A DNA stretch of 64,000 bases, from NCBI GenBank assembly GCA_900312665.1, contig ONZQ02000001.1, positions 3,358,541 to 3,422,540 of the forward strand, given 5' to 3'. This document shows positions 11,834-22,190 of the stretch, piece by piece. Numbering within the stretch: the first letter of the stretch is position 1; every line of letters begins with the position of its first letter. Both the position numbers and the translations under genes were made by a program. Source of the DNA: Cephalotrichum gorgonifer (Eukaryota; Ascomycota; Sordariomycetes; Microascales; Microascaceae). The notes under the pieces were generated by a model. That model worked only from the letters and a program-made list of their open reading frames with translations, was not told the origin of the DNA and did no database searches.

Positions 11834-11865
11834 GGGGGGGGAGGGGGAGGGGGGAGGGGAAGGGG
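11834..11865 (+). repeat. G-run cluster, G-quadruplex pattern
   Basis: Five G runs of 8, 5, 6, 4 and 4 bases are separated by one or two adenines. It follows a T run and lies in the gene-poor stretch. Confidence 0.65.
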
Positions 11866-14241
11866 TTGACAAGGAACCGGAACCGGAACGAAGAGCCGAG
11901 GAGGCGTGAATGGACGCATGAGAAGGGTGAGGGAAGGGGAGGAGCGGGGCGAGTGGGAGCCAGAACCATGGCGGGCACCGCTTCTGGAAGCCGGGGGGAA
12001 GTACTTGGCCGTAAGCGCAAGGATGAAAGATGAGGCTGGGACGGATTGGGAAGGGGGGGTTGAGCCCAAGGCGGCTGATAGGTCTGGGCATCGAGAAGTT
12101 TGAACATCGAAAGCTGAAAGCTGGAGGCTGGGCGGAACGTCATAGCCAACCGGGGGATTTGCTAGCCGGTGAGGGTAGCATTTCCAAACGGCCCTTCCTT
12201 GTATGTATTGCAGATGCCCTCTCCCCCGGGCCAGAAAGGGGAAACTACTCCGTAAAGAGGAAGTGAAACGGATCAAAAACCTCACTACGTCGAAGGGCGA
12301 CGTGGAGGGAAGTAAAGGGAACATGAGGGTGGATACTTGCTATTTCACGACATGATGATCTTGGCCAATGGGACCTAGGAAAAGTCTCGGGTGGATGGCT
12401 GTGCCCCAGGAAGGAGTGTGTTGTACCCACGCCAGTCGTAGCTTCCCGCCCGGCGCGACCTCGGCTGAGCAACCAGGGCTGACAGCGGCACGGCACAGCA
12501 CAACCCAGCATAGCACAGCATAGCATAATACCTCACGGCACAGTAATACGGCGGCGGCACAGCCAAGAGCTCTGAGACACATATGGTGATCCGCCGACCC
12601 GCCCCCGCCGACCCGCCGCCCAGAAACCTGCCGAACCCGCCGCCAGGGTTTCCGCCCGACGCACGCACGCACGCACACGCATGCTACGATGCAACGCACG
12701 ATATATGCCCCGGGCGGCGGTGAGACGAAATTTCCGAGGACGATTTCAGCTGGCGAGGAGAGGCCGCTCGCCCGTCGGCGGGCTTGGCAAAGGGGCCGGA
12801 ACTAATCATGAGCCACAGGACCAGCAGGAGCCACACAGGAGCCACAGGGTATATAAAAGTACAACAAGTACGTACACCCATACGTACTGCACTACTCCGT
12901 ACAGAGTACGAGTATACAAGAGAGAAGGAAAACAGGTCGGTCCCGGCAGGTAGGGAGGCGACCACGCTCTGCAAGGGCCTCGACCGGCATGAAGCCATAT
13001 GCAACGTACAAGCCCACTACCGGATCGGGAACGACGCCGGGGGGCGGGGTCCACTTTCGGCAGCGGATGTGGAGCTGAAGTTTGGTTGGGAATCGAGTTG
13101 AGTGGTTGCGGCTGTATCGTGGCTATTCTTGGGACGTATGTATGTACGACAAGACAGCGGAGTGGAGTGAGGGCAAGAAAGGGGAAAGCAAGCAAGAGGG
13201 AATTAATTCTTTCTCTTTTACTTGTGCGAGTTGGACGAGTACCTGTCAAATATTCGTCTTGGCAGTACTTTCTCGTACTTGTACACCATACTCACATCTC
13301 GTGTGTGCATGGTACCATGTAGGTTGTCCCGTCCCTTGGTGCTGCGTTGATATGTAGTTTCCATGTACTCGTCGTGCCAGCTCACCATATACACACACCA
13401 AGATGACAAACCCACCACCCCACCCCACCTTCTTATCCATCATATAATGTATCTCCCAGTCATATGGATCTGTCGGTTTCATTGTTCGGTTCACCGGGGC
13501 GGGTGGGTCCGAGCTTTCGCCCAACCACGGCATCGCCGTTGAGCGAGACCTCACGTTAATGTACGACTTCCTCAACCTGTCTTTCTTTTTTTCTTTTCTT
13601 TTTCTTTCTTTTGTATCTATCTTTCTTCTTTCTCTCTCTAATTACACCTTCCTTCTTCTCCCTTTGGTAAAGTACAGCCTCCACGCCTCCACATCTCGCC
13701 TCCACATCTCGCCCAGAATTGAGCCCTCGTCCGAGCTATTTGATGCAAGTCTCCTGCAGCGACCCGCATGAGCGAGATGCCTTGTACAAGTACGAGCAAC
13801 GATACGCCCGCCCGAGGTCCCAACAACATGAAGCGTGCGTGTCTCTCCGCCAGGGACGTACTAGGTGAAAGCCCCCTTGACGAGGGTTCCAAGAGATGAA
13901 AAAGCAACAGCGTTGGCCATGATTGGCCCGAGATCCTCGCCCCTCCGCTCGTTTTCTTAAATGGTCTAATAATACTCACCCTCGCACACCCCACATTAAT
14001 ACTTCTATCTGTATTATCTCCCACCCTGTGTGTGCGTGTGTGTGTGTGGATCATCAGCCATGACATGACGCAGGGCCGGTTGGATCTAGAGACCCAGCCC
14101 AGGCCCATCCCCACCGTCCCATGTCCCGTCCCATAGACATTGCCCTACGAGGATTCCGCCTTGGTTTTCTCCGACTGGACGGCGAATCTCGAGCGCCCAT
14201 TGTGTAATCGCGAAGAATCCAACGTTGCGCGCTAGACTAGA

Positions 14242-14260
14242 CCCCCCCCCCCCCCCCCCC
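14242..14260 (+). repeat. C19 homopolymer
   Basis: Nineteen consecutive C bases, directly read. Exact length in the genome may differ because such runs are hard to sequence. Confidence 0.85.
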
Positions 14261-14910
14261 ACCCCCTTTCCCTTAACCCCCTCTCCCCCTAACTAGATGC
14301 ATACTACCTAGCCTGCCAGCCTCTCGCTCGAGGGCCCGTCTGCGGCCTGTGAGTGGTCACGTCCGAGTCCGGGGCTCCTTTCAGGAGATGGGGGGGAGAG
14401 GCTATCACTCACTCCTCAGGGTCCAATGCTACCATGAAGCCAAGGGAGACGAACCTCGGGTGTGCGGTGAGTCTGTGTACCTCGCCGGAGGCCTTCGAGA
14501 TGGATATCACTCGCTACTGTTGACATTGCGGTAATCACGAGAAAAGGATATAACGACCAGTCGACGGATGTCATGTCGTTGAGGGCTCTAGATACTGAAA
14601 CCAAACAGGCATATATATACGTCTACGGCTTCCTGCTTGCGTGTTAGTCGTCATGATAGTTTCGTTCATTTAATTGCACCTTGCGGCTTATATCACAACT
14701 ATAATATTCTTATTAGTCTCTTCACCTTCTTTCCTTCTCGACACAAGCCCTGGTTGTCCTCCTCTTTGGACCCTTACTTATACCTTTTATCCTTCCGCGC
14801 CGTTGCCAGTCTCTCACGACAGGCCCGTTCACCCGTCACCCCCACTCCCTTCCTACTATTCGCCCCCTTCCCCGCCCCCACCCTTTTATATACCATAATC
14901 CTCAGATATA

Positions 14911-16125
14911 ATGGACGGACGTAGGTCACCCGACAAACCCAACCCAACCCAGGGAGAACCCCCCCTCTAGAAAGCGCTCCGCGAAGCTCACCAGTTGCTC
15001 CCTCTTCCCCCCTTCCCCCGAGAACAGTGAACGAATTCCGGCAGGCCCGGGTGGCCGACGTGCTCGACGACTTCCGAACCCTCCAGTACCACATCTCCGC
15101 GGCGCCCTCCGAGCCCGACACCATGGAGGACTACTACACCGAGGGCTGGGCCGTGCTCCGCCAGTGCGCCATCGACGGAGAGCACATCCTCAACTGCGCC
15201 GCCGACACGACCGTGCCGAGCCCCAGGGGTGGCCCGGAGGAACAGGAGAAGGCGGAGCTGCAGCAGTGAGAATCGACCTCCCTCAAAACCCAATCACCCC
15301 TGGACCATTCGACCATCCCCACGCCCTGCGATTTTCCTTGGAATCCGGTTGTGTGGGCTACGGGAGAGCTTCGACTAACGCCGTTCCTTCTTTTCTTCGC
15401 GACAATAGGGTCCTGCTAGACGCGTACGCGAGGAGACACGAGGGCCAGATGATCTACCTCCGGCAAGCGGCGGCGCAACGATGGATCGAGCGCAGGGCGC
15501 ACATCCTAAACGGCGACAGACCACGTTCTGGACACCGGCACGATCTCCGCGCGAACGACCAGCACCTGAGAGCTGTGGGTTTCCCCCTCTTCTAACCCCC
15601 CNNNNNNNNNNNNNNNNNNNNNNNNNNNNNNNNNNNNNNNNNNNNNNNNNNNNNNNNNNNNNNNNNNNNNNNNNNNNNNNNNNNNNNNNNNNNNNNNNNN
15701 NNNNNNNNNNNNNNNNNNNNNNNNNNNNNNNNNNNNNNNNNNNNNNNNNNNNNNNNNNNNNNNNNNNNNNNNNNNNNNNNNNNNNNNNNNNNNNNNNNNN
15801 NNNNNNNNNNNNNNNNNNNNNNNNNNNNNNNNNNNNNNNNNNNNNNNNNNNNNCCCCCCCCCCAACCACACACAAGCAACAGCAGCAACAACGCTCTGCA
15901 ACTTCTTCGTACGGACGCCCTCGGTCGTATTGTTGGCAAAGGGTGGTGCGAGAAAGAGAAGCCGCTAACGAGAGACCTTACCTTTGCCGGCACCAGGAGC
16001 TCTCTTCTATCACGGACCAGGGGGTATACATCGAACTCCAAGCCTCGGACGAATCGATGGGCCGCTGGACGGGCGAAGATCCGAGCCTACGGAGCGTCAT
16101 CCGCTGGCTGTCGTCGCGGCGCTGA
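14911..16125 (+). CDS. Unrecognised protein gene, interrupted by an assembly gap
   Basis: I do not recognise this protein. A coding region starts most plausibly at ATG 14911 with a 10-nt exon (14911–14920), then 15028–15265 and 15409 to about 15590. Phases agree and the intron before 15409 has a clear GACTAAC branch site. These exons encode a soluble, helix-rich stretch (motifs DVLDDFRTLQYH, YTEGWAVLRQCAIDGEH, YLRQAAAQRWIERRAHIL). The N gap at 15602–15853 follows. After the gap the frame ending in SVIRWLSSRR (stop at 16123–16125) looks coding from about 16000, but I could not find a splice path that links all parts. The 10-nt first exon is the weakest part of the start model. It converges with the TMEM234-like gene. 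Confidence 0.5.
15602..15853. other. Assembly gap (252 N)
   Basis: Unknown bases flanked by C runs on both sides (six C before, ten C after). It falls inside an intron or exon of the unrecognised gene. Confidence 0.98.
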
Positions 16126-16839
16126 GACAGGCGCCCAGCGACGGGCGCCCAGCCTCGCGACACACACACTCTCTCTCCCCCTATCCTCCTACCTCTTCCT
16201 TGAGATGAGACAACACACGAACACTCACACACGCAAACTCAACGCTTAATGCAGCTGGGATATTCTGCAAACCGCCTTTCCTTTTTTTTTTTTTCTATTT
16301 TGTCAGGGTTGATTTTTCTCCTCCTGCCCCATACCCCTATTTCTCATTTCGATACCTTATTTGGGTTTCTTTCATGACACATCTCTTCTTGGTCTAGCAT
16401 CTGTCCTTGGTCAAGCATTCCGGGGGGGGGCGGTATACAATGGGCGCAAACACGGGCTTTAGGATGGCTTCTTTTAACCTGTTCATTTCTTTTCCTCTGC
16501 ATATAGACGCCCACCCACCCACCTACCCACATAGGCTGAGCCTTCTGGGGAAGGGTGATCTAGACAGGTTCCGAACAACTGGCTCGTTCGGGGCGCGACT
16601 TGATAGATGGGATGAATGTTTAATCGGATGTATTACAATGACTTCTCGGAAATCTGTAACCCAGGTGACAGTCTCGGTTCCAAATCTCGAGGTTTGCCGG
16701 TTAGCAGGGACACCAAATCCGCACTGAGATTGGGCCCGTTTCGATTATGACGACACATATCTAACAATAGATGCCTATCCCATGCCCGAGAACCCGCTCC
16801 TAGGCTCCCAGAACCTCAGAGCCCTCCTCTTTTACGCCA
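16126..16839. other. Convergent 3' intergenic region
   Basis: About 710 bp between the ends of the gapped gene and the TMEM234-like gene. It has T-rich tracts (near 16280–16300) and no supported gene or RNA. Confidence 0.5.
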
Positions 16840-17582
16840 CTACGACTTACTCTGCACGCAAAGCGCAATCCCCCCTAGTGAAAGCAGCATCCCAACCCCC
16901 GTGTCTATCCAAGCCTATTAGCCGGGTGGTTCTAAGAGAAGGAGAGAGAAGGAAAGAGATAGGGAGAGGATAGAGGGCAGAGAAGTGGGATCCAACAAAC
17001 CTCGGCTGATAACCTTGCCCTCGACCCACCACTCCCCAAGCACGGTGAACAAGAAGGCGAGGGAGTTCACAATCGGGACAGTAAGGCTTAGCTCTGCGTT
17101 TTCGCCGTTAGCAGCCGCAACCAACACCCCCTTTTCGCACATACTCTCTACCCCTAGACCCCTTACCCCCCTCTACCCCGTACCCCTTTTCTTTATACAA
17201 GAAAAAAAAGGGGGGAGAGAGGGAAAAGAGAGAGATAGAAGAGAGAGACAGAGAAAAAAAGAAGATGAAACCCACCAGCCTTGCCAATCAGCAGGAAGAA
17301 CCACACGCTCCCCGTGATATTCAGCCCCAGCGGCACCGCGTACCCGGGGTTCCTCAGCAGGTCCGCCACGGCGAAGAACCACCCGTACGCCGTCCGCCTC
17401 ACGGGACTGTCCTTCACGCGCGCCGACTCCAGGACCGGGTGTGCGCGCGGCGCGTGCGACCGGGCGGCGCGGCGGATGAAGGGCGTGGTGAAGCCCCAGG
17501 CTAGCCCGACGAGGAGGAAGCCCAGGATGTAGTTCAGCACGGGCGGCTTGGCGTCGCCGTCGTCGGACATGGTTGTGCTCAT
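16840..17582 (-). CDS. TMEM234-like (EamA-fold) membrane protein
   Basis: Exons 17582–17276 and 17093–17001 join in phase and encode an N-terminal helix with LVGLAWGFTTPFIRR, a linker, a second helix (GLNITGSVWFFLLIG) and the PIVNSLAFLFTVLGEWW motif. These match the TMEM234/putative transporter family, relatives of one half of drug/metabolite transporters. A final exon from 16914 is expected to encode the last helix. That helix (MLLSLGGIALCV, stop at 16840–16842) is out of phase by one base with the best splice junction. The in-phase reading instead ends at 16847 with a polar, unlikely tail. Either a base error, an unusual splice, or a decayed gene explains this. Total length would be about 155–160 residues. 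Function in fungi is unknown. Confidence 0.75.
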
Positions 17583-18859
17583 TGCTCTGCGACCCGGGCG
17601 GTAGAGTTACCGAGGAGGAGGAGAGACGGTTTGTGTGTGCCTTGGCGGAACGCAGCTAGGAAGAAATGACGTCGGAGGATGCAGGCCAGTGGGATTGCCT
17701 GCCGCCTCCTTATTTTCTCCTTTCCTTCCGGTCGGAGCAATTCTCTCATGCGGGTTGGATGAACCAGGGGGGGCTCAAGGTTGCAAAGTGACGCTACGCT
17801 ACGTCGTAGTTACTCCGTACGCGTGCATGGGCTTGGTGCAAGTGAGATCCACTCGATTGGAGACTTAACCGAGTGTTGGTGGGTTGGGAATGTCCAATGT
17901 TGAGATGGAGTTGTCACATCCGGCCGACACCGAAGGCACAGCCACTCCGGGCGGATCACCATGTAACTAGCTGCATGGAGCTGAGTGGTCTGAGTCGTGG
18001 CGTTTGTGGTTGGGTGATGGACCCACCCACGCTGGCTGACTACATACCAGTAACAAGTCACGCTAAAACACGAGGAAACAGCCATGAAGTAACGGTTCCT
18101 GATGGGACATATAAAACAGTATTACAGGTTCCACCAAATTTAGTAGAAACCCGGGTTGTTTTTTTATACATCCTGCCAGGAACCTTTACTTGTTTCCTCG
18201 TGTTTACATGTACACATATTTGGCCTCCCCACACCCCTCCTTGAACAATATGTCCTCTCCCACACCCCACCACCGAAAACCCACCGGCCCGGTCGGTGGC
18301 GGCGGTAGCGTTCCCCGGCCCGCTCCGCTCTGGAAACCTTGACGTGAGTACATCCATAGACTAGACAAGAGAGAACCAACCCCAGAGGGAAACGCTACGA
18401 GTAGCTCCCTGATCCTGAATAAGGCGTGGGCTACCCAGAGGTATCCTTCATCCAAGCGCACGCAGACCTAGCTAGAAGACCCAGCCGGGACACCCAACGG
18501 CGCTTCTCCGAAACCACGTTATACGTCTCTCGAGCACCGCCAACTTGTAAACCGCGGAGAGTAGTCAACGTCCCCATGGGTGAAAACCCCCAGTTTCAAA
18601 GTTGAAGACGTGAATTCCGTATCTGTCTCATGCCTCATCCCATCTATCGTTCATTACACAAAAGGACTTCCCCTCCCCCTTTCCCCCTCCCCCCCCCAAA
18701 AAAAGAAGCTAAATTTTGCAGCAAAATAAACCATCCAACACCAAACCCCATGCTAATGTACACTCACTCGAAAACCATTGCAAAAGACTCTGAACACCAA
18801 AGTAGCCAGAACAGTGTCGGGAAAAAGGAAAGAAGAAAAGAAAAGAAGTAAAAAAGACA
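17583..18859. other. Upstream region of the TMEM234-like gene
   Basis: About 1.3 kb between the start of the TMEM234-like gene and the stop of the Inn1-like gene, both on the minus strand. It should contain the TMEM234 promoter and the inn1 terminator. An ACTCCGTA word is at 17812–17819. No gene is supported. Confidence 0.5.
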
Positions 18860-21800
18860 TCAATATCCCCCATGCCTCCTCGACCTCCCCGCCCCAATAT
18901 CGATCCTGCTCATCTCCTCCATCAACGCCCAATCCTCCGGTCCCCCGCCCTGCCCCCCCGTGGCAACCAGGGCCCCGCTCATGACCGGTATGGGGATCTT
19001 CGGCGGATGCGGCGGCCCGCCCCTCATGCTCCCACCCGGGCTGCTCCCGTACTGCGGAGCGTGATTCTCGCTGGGGTAGTCCCACGTGCTGGCCCGCGAC
19101 GGCCGGGGCGGCGTGAACCCGCTGGCGTCAGCGTTATAGCTATGCGGCGAGATGGGTGCGAGTGGTGAGCCCCCGGGCGACCCGGAGGACGGCAGCGCCG
19201 ACATGCGGTTGGACTTCTTCTGGAGTCTGTTCCGGGCCGCCGATCCCGGAGGTGTACGCGGGTCCTCCGGGTTGTAGGAAGAAACCGGGCCGGCCATGGA
19301 CTGTGGGCGCCCGGCGATGCGGAGCTGCCGACGACCGGCTGAGGGCGGTTGAGCGCCGCGGGGCGAGGAATACCCCCGGCCGCGCTCCCCGTCGCCTGAG
19401 CCTTGCTGATTCTTGTCCTTAGGCTCCGGCTCCGGCGCCCAGGACTCCATAGGCAGATGGTCCGACGGGTCGACCTCCCGTCCGTCATAGGTAATGATCT
19501 TGGCGTTGGGATCGGGCTTCGTGGCATCACTCTGGCTCGCCGAGAAGGCGGGATTCAACGAGTCGTAAGAATCAGGGCCGAACGGCACACTGGAACTAGC
19601 TCGCGTCTCCGAGGGCGGCGGCGCCGGGCTGACGGACTTTCTCTTGATCGTGTGGTTGGGATTTGGGCTGTGGCGTGGGCTGGGGATTGGGCTTACGTGC
19701 GGGCTCTTCGATATCGCTCGCGCCGCTCCCGTCGGCGTCCCATAACTAACCATCGACCCCGCACCATACCCCTGCTGCTGTTGCTGCTGCTGTGGTGGCG
19801 TATAAGGAGCTGGGGATCCGCCGCCATTATTGTAGTCTCTCCCAGGAGCATCTGACCACCCGCGTCCCCTAGGCGGGGTAGCCATACTCAACGCCCGTTG
19901 CCTCCTCTCCTGACGTCGTTCTTCATAGATGCGTTCCGAAACCTCTCGGGCAAGCGCCGGGTCGACACCTGGGACGAGTGACGGGGGTACCTGCGGCAGA
20001 GTATAGGTGCTAGGCCCCGACGACTCCGTCTCATCTAGCTCGCTCGTATTACTATAGTGCCTCGAACCATGGTACGCTTGTCTGGGAACGAGCGCGGTGC
20101 TCATGTCCGTGTCCCCCAGCTCCGATGGCTCGAAAGGAGGATTCGGGCTATATCCCCGGCTCAACTCCGATGGTGCAGCCGACGGCGAATTCTCTCGATA
20201 GCTATTGCTGTGAGTCGCCGAAACAGAGGGTGAGTGACCTCGATAGGCGTAGCCTTGGCTAGCGGCTGAGACAGAAGGCGAATGCTCGCGATACCCGTTG
20301 CTCTGACCCGGCAGTGGTGGAGAATGTTCCTGGTACCCATTGGCGTGCTCCATAGAGGGCGATGGTTGGGTGGGAGGGTGGAAGTCGCCTGTATGGTCCA
20401 TAGTATTCGAGCGATGAGCTGGAGGCGGAGGCGGCGGCCGGTACGCTGCAATTTGGCGCTCGCCAGAAGCTGACGAGACCGTGGACCCCGTGAGGGCATA
20501 TCTGTTCTCCTCGAGTGGGGAGGGCTGTGGAGATGGCGGTTGTGGTAGGCTGTACTGACCAGAAGCTGCGCTTCCACGCCCACTCAAGTTTAGTGGAGCG
20601 GGCGTCGGGTTCTCGTCGAAGGCCATGCCGTGCGGCTGGTAAGACATACGGGCATGCACATCGCTAGTGCGGTACCCGCGAGACCTTGTCTGAGTGGGCG
20701 AGTCCGGCTCGTCTTCGACAGTCGGTTGCATTCGATGCTGAGGATCGTGAGGGTCATACGCCGCGTCATAGCTGTTGTGCCTCGACGAAGGCGCGTCATA
20801 GAAGTCTCCACCGGGGTGGTGAGGCGAGTTTGAGCCACTGTCAAAGGACCTGTATACTGGTCTGGTCTGACCTGAGATGGAATTACGATGGGCCTCATTC
20901 CTGAGAACGTCGTATCTCATGGGCGGTGGCGTCCCCTTCTGGGGCGTTGTATCGAAGACCCCTCGTGCCATGAGCTCGTGGCTACTGTTGGTTCTGGACC
21001 GGTGAACTGGCGGCGGTGGGGGACGTTCGTCGTCTGGCGGGAGTTGGAATCCGTGGTCGTCGATGGGAGGCAGCTGGGGTTGGTAGTGCTCTGGCGCAGA
21101 GCTGTATTGGCTTCGAGTATCATGAGGGTCATAATGCTGGGCCGGGAACTGTGGGGTGTAGTTCCTATCCTCGATCTGACGTGGGGAGGGGCTGTATTGC
21201 TGCTCCGGCTGCCGCTGCAGTGTGCGAGGTGGGGTTTCATGTTGGACGGGAAGGGGCGCAGTATAAGCCGGTGCCGTAGGAGGGGGAGGCTGCGAGGTGG
21301 GTACGTAATTGTCCGGCTGGTGCTGTTGTCTCTGGGGTGCGGGAGCCCCGTATTCGACTGCCTGGAGGGGGGACTGGGTTGGCACATACGCAACAGGCCC
21401 CTTTGGCTGAGGGCGCAGAGGTTCCGGAGCGGCGCCGGCAGCTGGATGCACTGCCTCTTTCGGGTGAAGGTCGTCCACGGCGGGAGCGGGAGCGGGAGCG
21501 GCCGCCGGCGCCGGCCCTGGCACGGGGCCGGAGGGTAACGGGCGGCGCTTGACGACGGGTACCCTGGCCTTCGGGGTCGGCTCCGCGGCGGCCTCGACCT
21601 GCTTGGGCTTTGCTGCAGGCTTGGGCCGACTGTCGTAATAAGTAAGCTCGATGCGGATTTCGCCGGCGTACTTGCCCCTACACGACAGGTTATGCCACAA
21701 GTCCTTCTGGTTTCCGCCCGGAACGACGATGTCCTTTAGGTCGATCCACGATTCGCCTATGAGGTCCGTCTTCTTATCGTCGTGGAATACAGACAGCTTG

Positions 21801-22190
21801 AGCTGGTAGTAATCGGGAGAGTCGTGAACATCGAAACGAAGCTCCTGGTCCCTGTAACGAGGGTTAGCCGCGGGTGGCAAGTCAAGGCGCCGGGGGTGTA
21901 TGGGAGTGGGCATAGGAGTAGGCATGGGAGTGGGTATGAGTATGGAGGGGTTCGGCGCACCATCTAGGCGTTTGCCCGCCTCTCACGTCGGTCTTCGTCT
22001 TCTTGGCCTCCTTCCCGAGCCGAGCCGCGCAGTACGGGTCCTGCTTTCCAATGCTCTTCCGATTGGGGAGATTCTTCGCTCGGTCCACGACGAGTACGAG
22101 AGTTCCAATCTGGGGGCCGTCGACCGTCATGTCCGAGAAGATGCCAACCGGTGGCACCCCACTGCCGCCGAGCTTCTGTCTACCAGACAT
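18860..22190 (-). CDS. inn1: C2-domain cytokinesis protein (Inn1/Fic1-like ingression protein)
   Basis: Exons 22190–21961 and 21851–18860 join in phase to 1073 residues. A single C2 domain fills about residues 20–150: GTLVLVVDRAKNLPNR, QDPYCAARLG, RGGQTPRWDQELRF across the splice, and DDKKTDLIGESWIDL. The rest is long, low-complexity and rich in Pro, Ser, Gln and Tyr, with many PxxP motifs and a poly-Q run. This matches Inn1/Fic1 proteins, whose C2 domain acts at the ingressing membrane and whose PxxP tail binds SH3 proteins of the septation machinery (Hof1/Cyk3-like). The splice uses GTGCGC as donor; the conserved W-D junction supports it. Upstream, the leader is open in frame back to an ATG at 22400, so a longer N-terminus is possible. 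Repeats in the tail are listed separately. Confidence 0.88.
20140..20352 (-). repeat. Degenerate tandem repeats in the Inn1-like tail
   Basis: The encoded protein has about four or five copies of a 15–18-residue unit centred on GYREHSPSVSA (variants GYQEHSPPLPG, AYRGHSPSVSA, SYRENSPSAAP, then RGYSPNPP). Each has a Tyr and a Ser-Pro. They are degenerate at DNA level. Confidence 0.7.

Larger units (their letters stand above)
10412..14910. other. Long gene-poor intergenic region
   Basis: About 4.5 kb with no supported gene. ORFs such as those at 10485–11261 and 13638–14114 lack family resemblance, splice structure and coding-like composition. The stretch is instead full of simple sequence: C-rich 11601–11639, G-rich 11834–11865, AGCA-type imperfect repeats at about 12487–12530, GCAC repeats near 12660–12680, a GT repeat near 14028–14048 and a 19-C run at 14242–14260. 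GTAC-cored words recur (for example around 12860–12915 and 13780). No tRNA or 5S rRNA signature was seen. Confidence 0.55.

Noticed and set aside
15481..15875. ORFs running across the N gap
   Set aside because: Translations through unknown bases carry no evidence; only the flanks were used.
20888..21538. 216-codon ORF antisense to the Inn1-like gene
   Set aside because: It lies opposite a low-complexity coding region and resembles no family.
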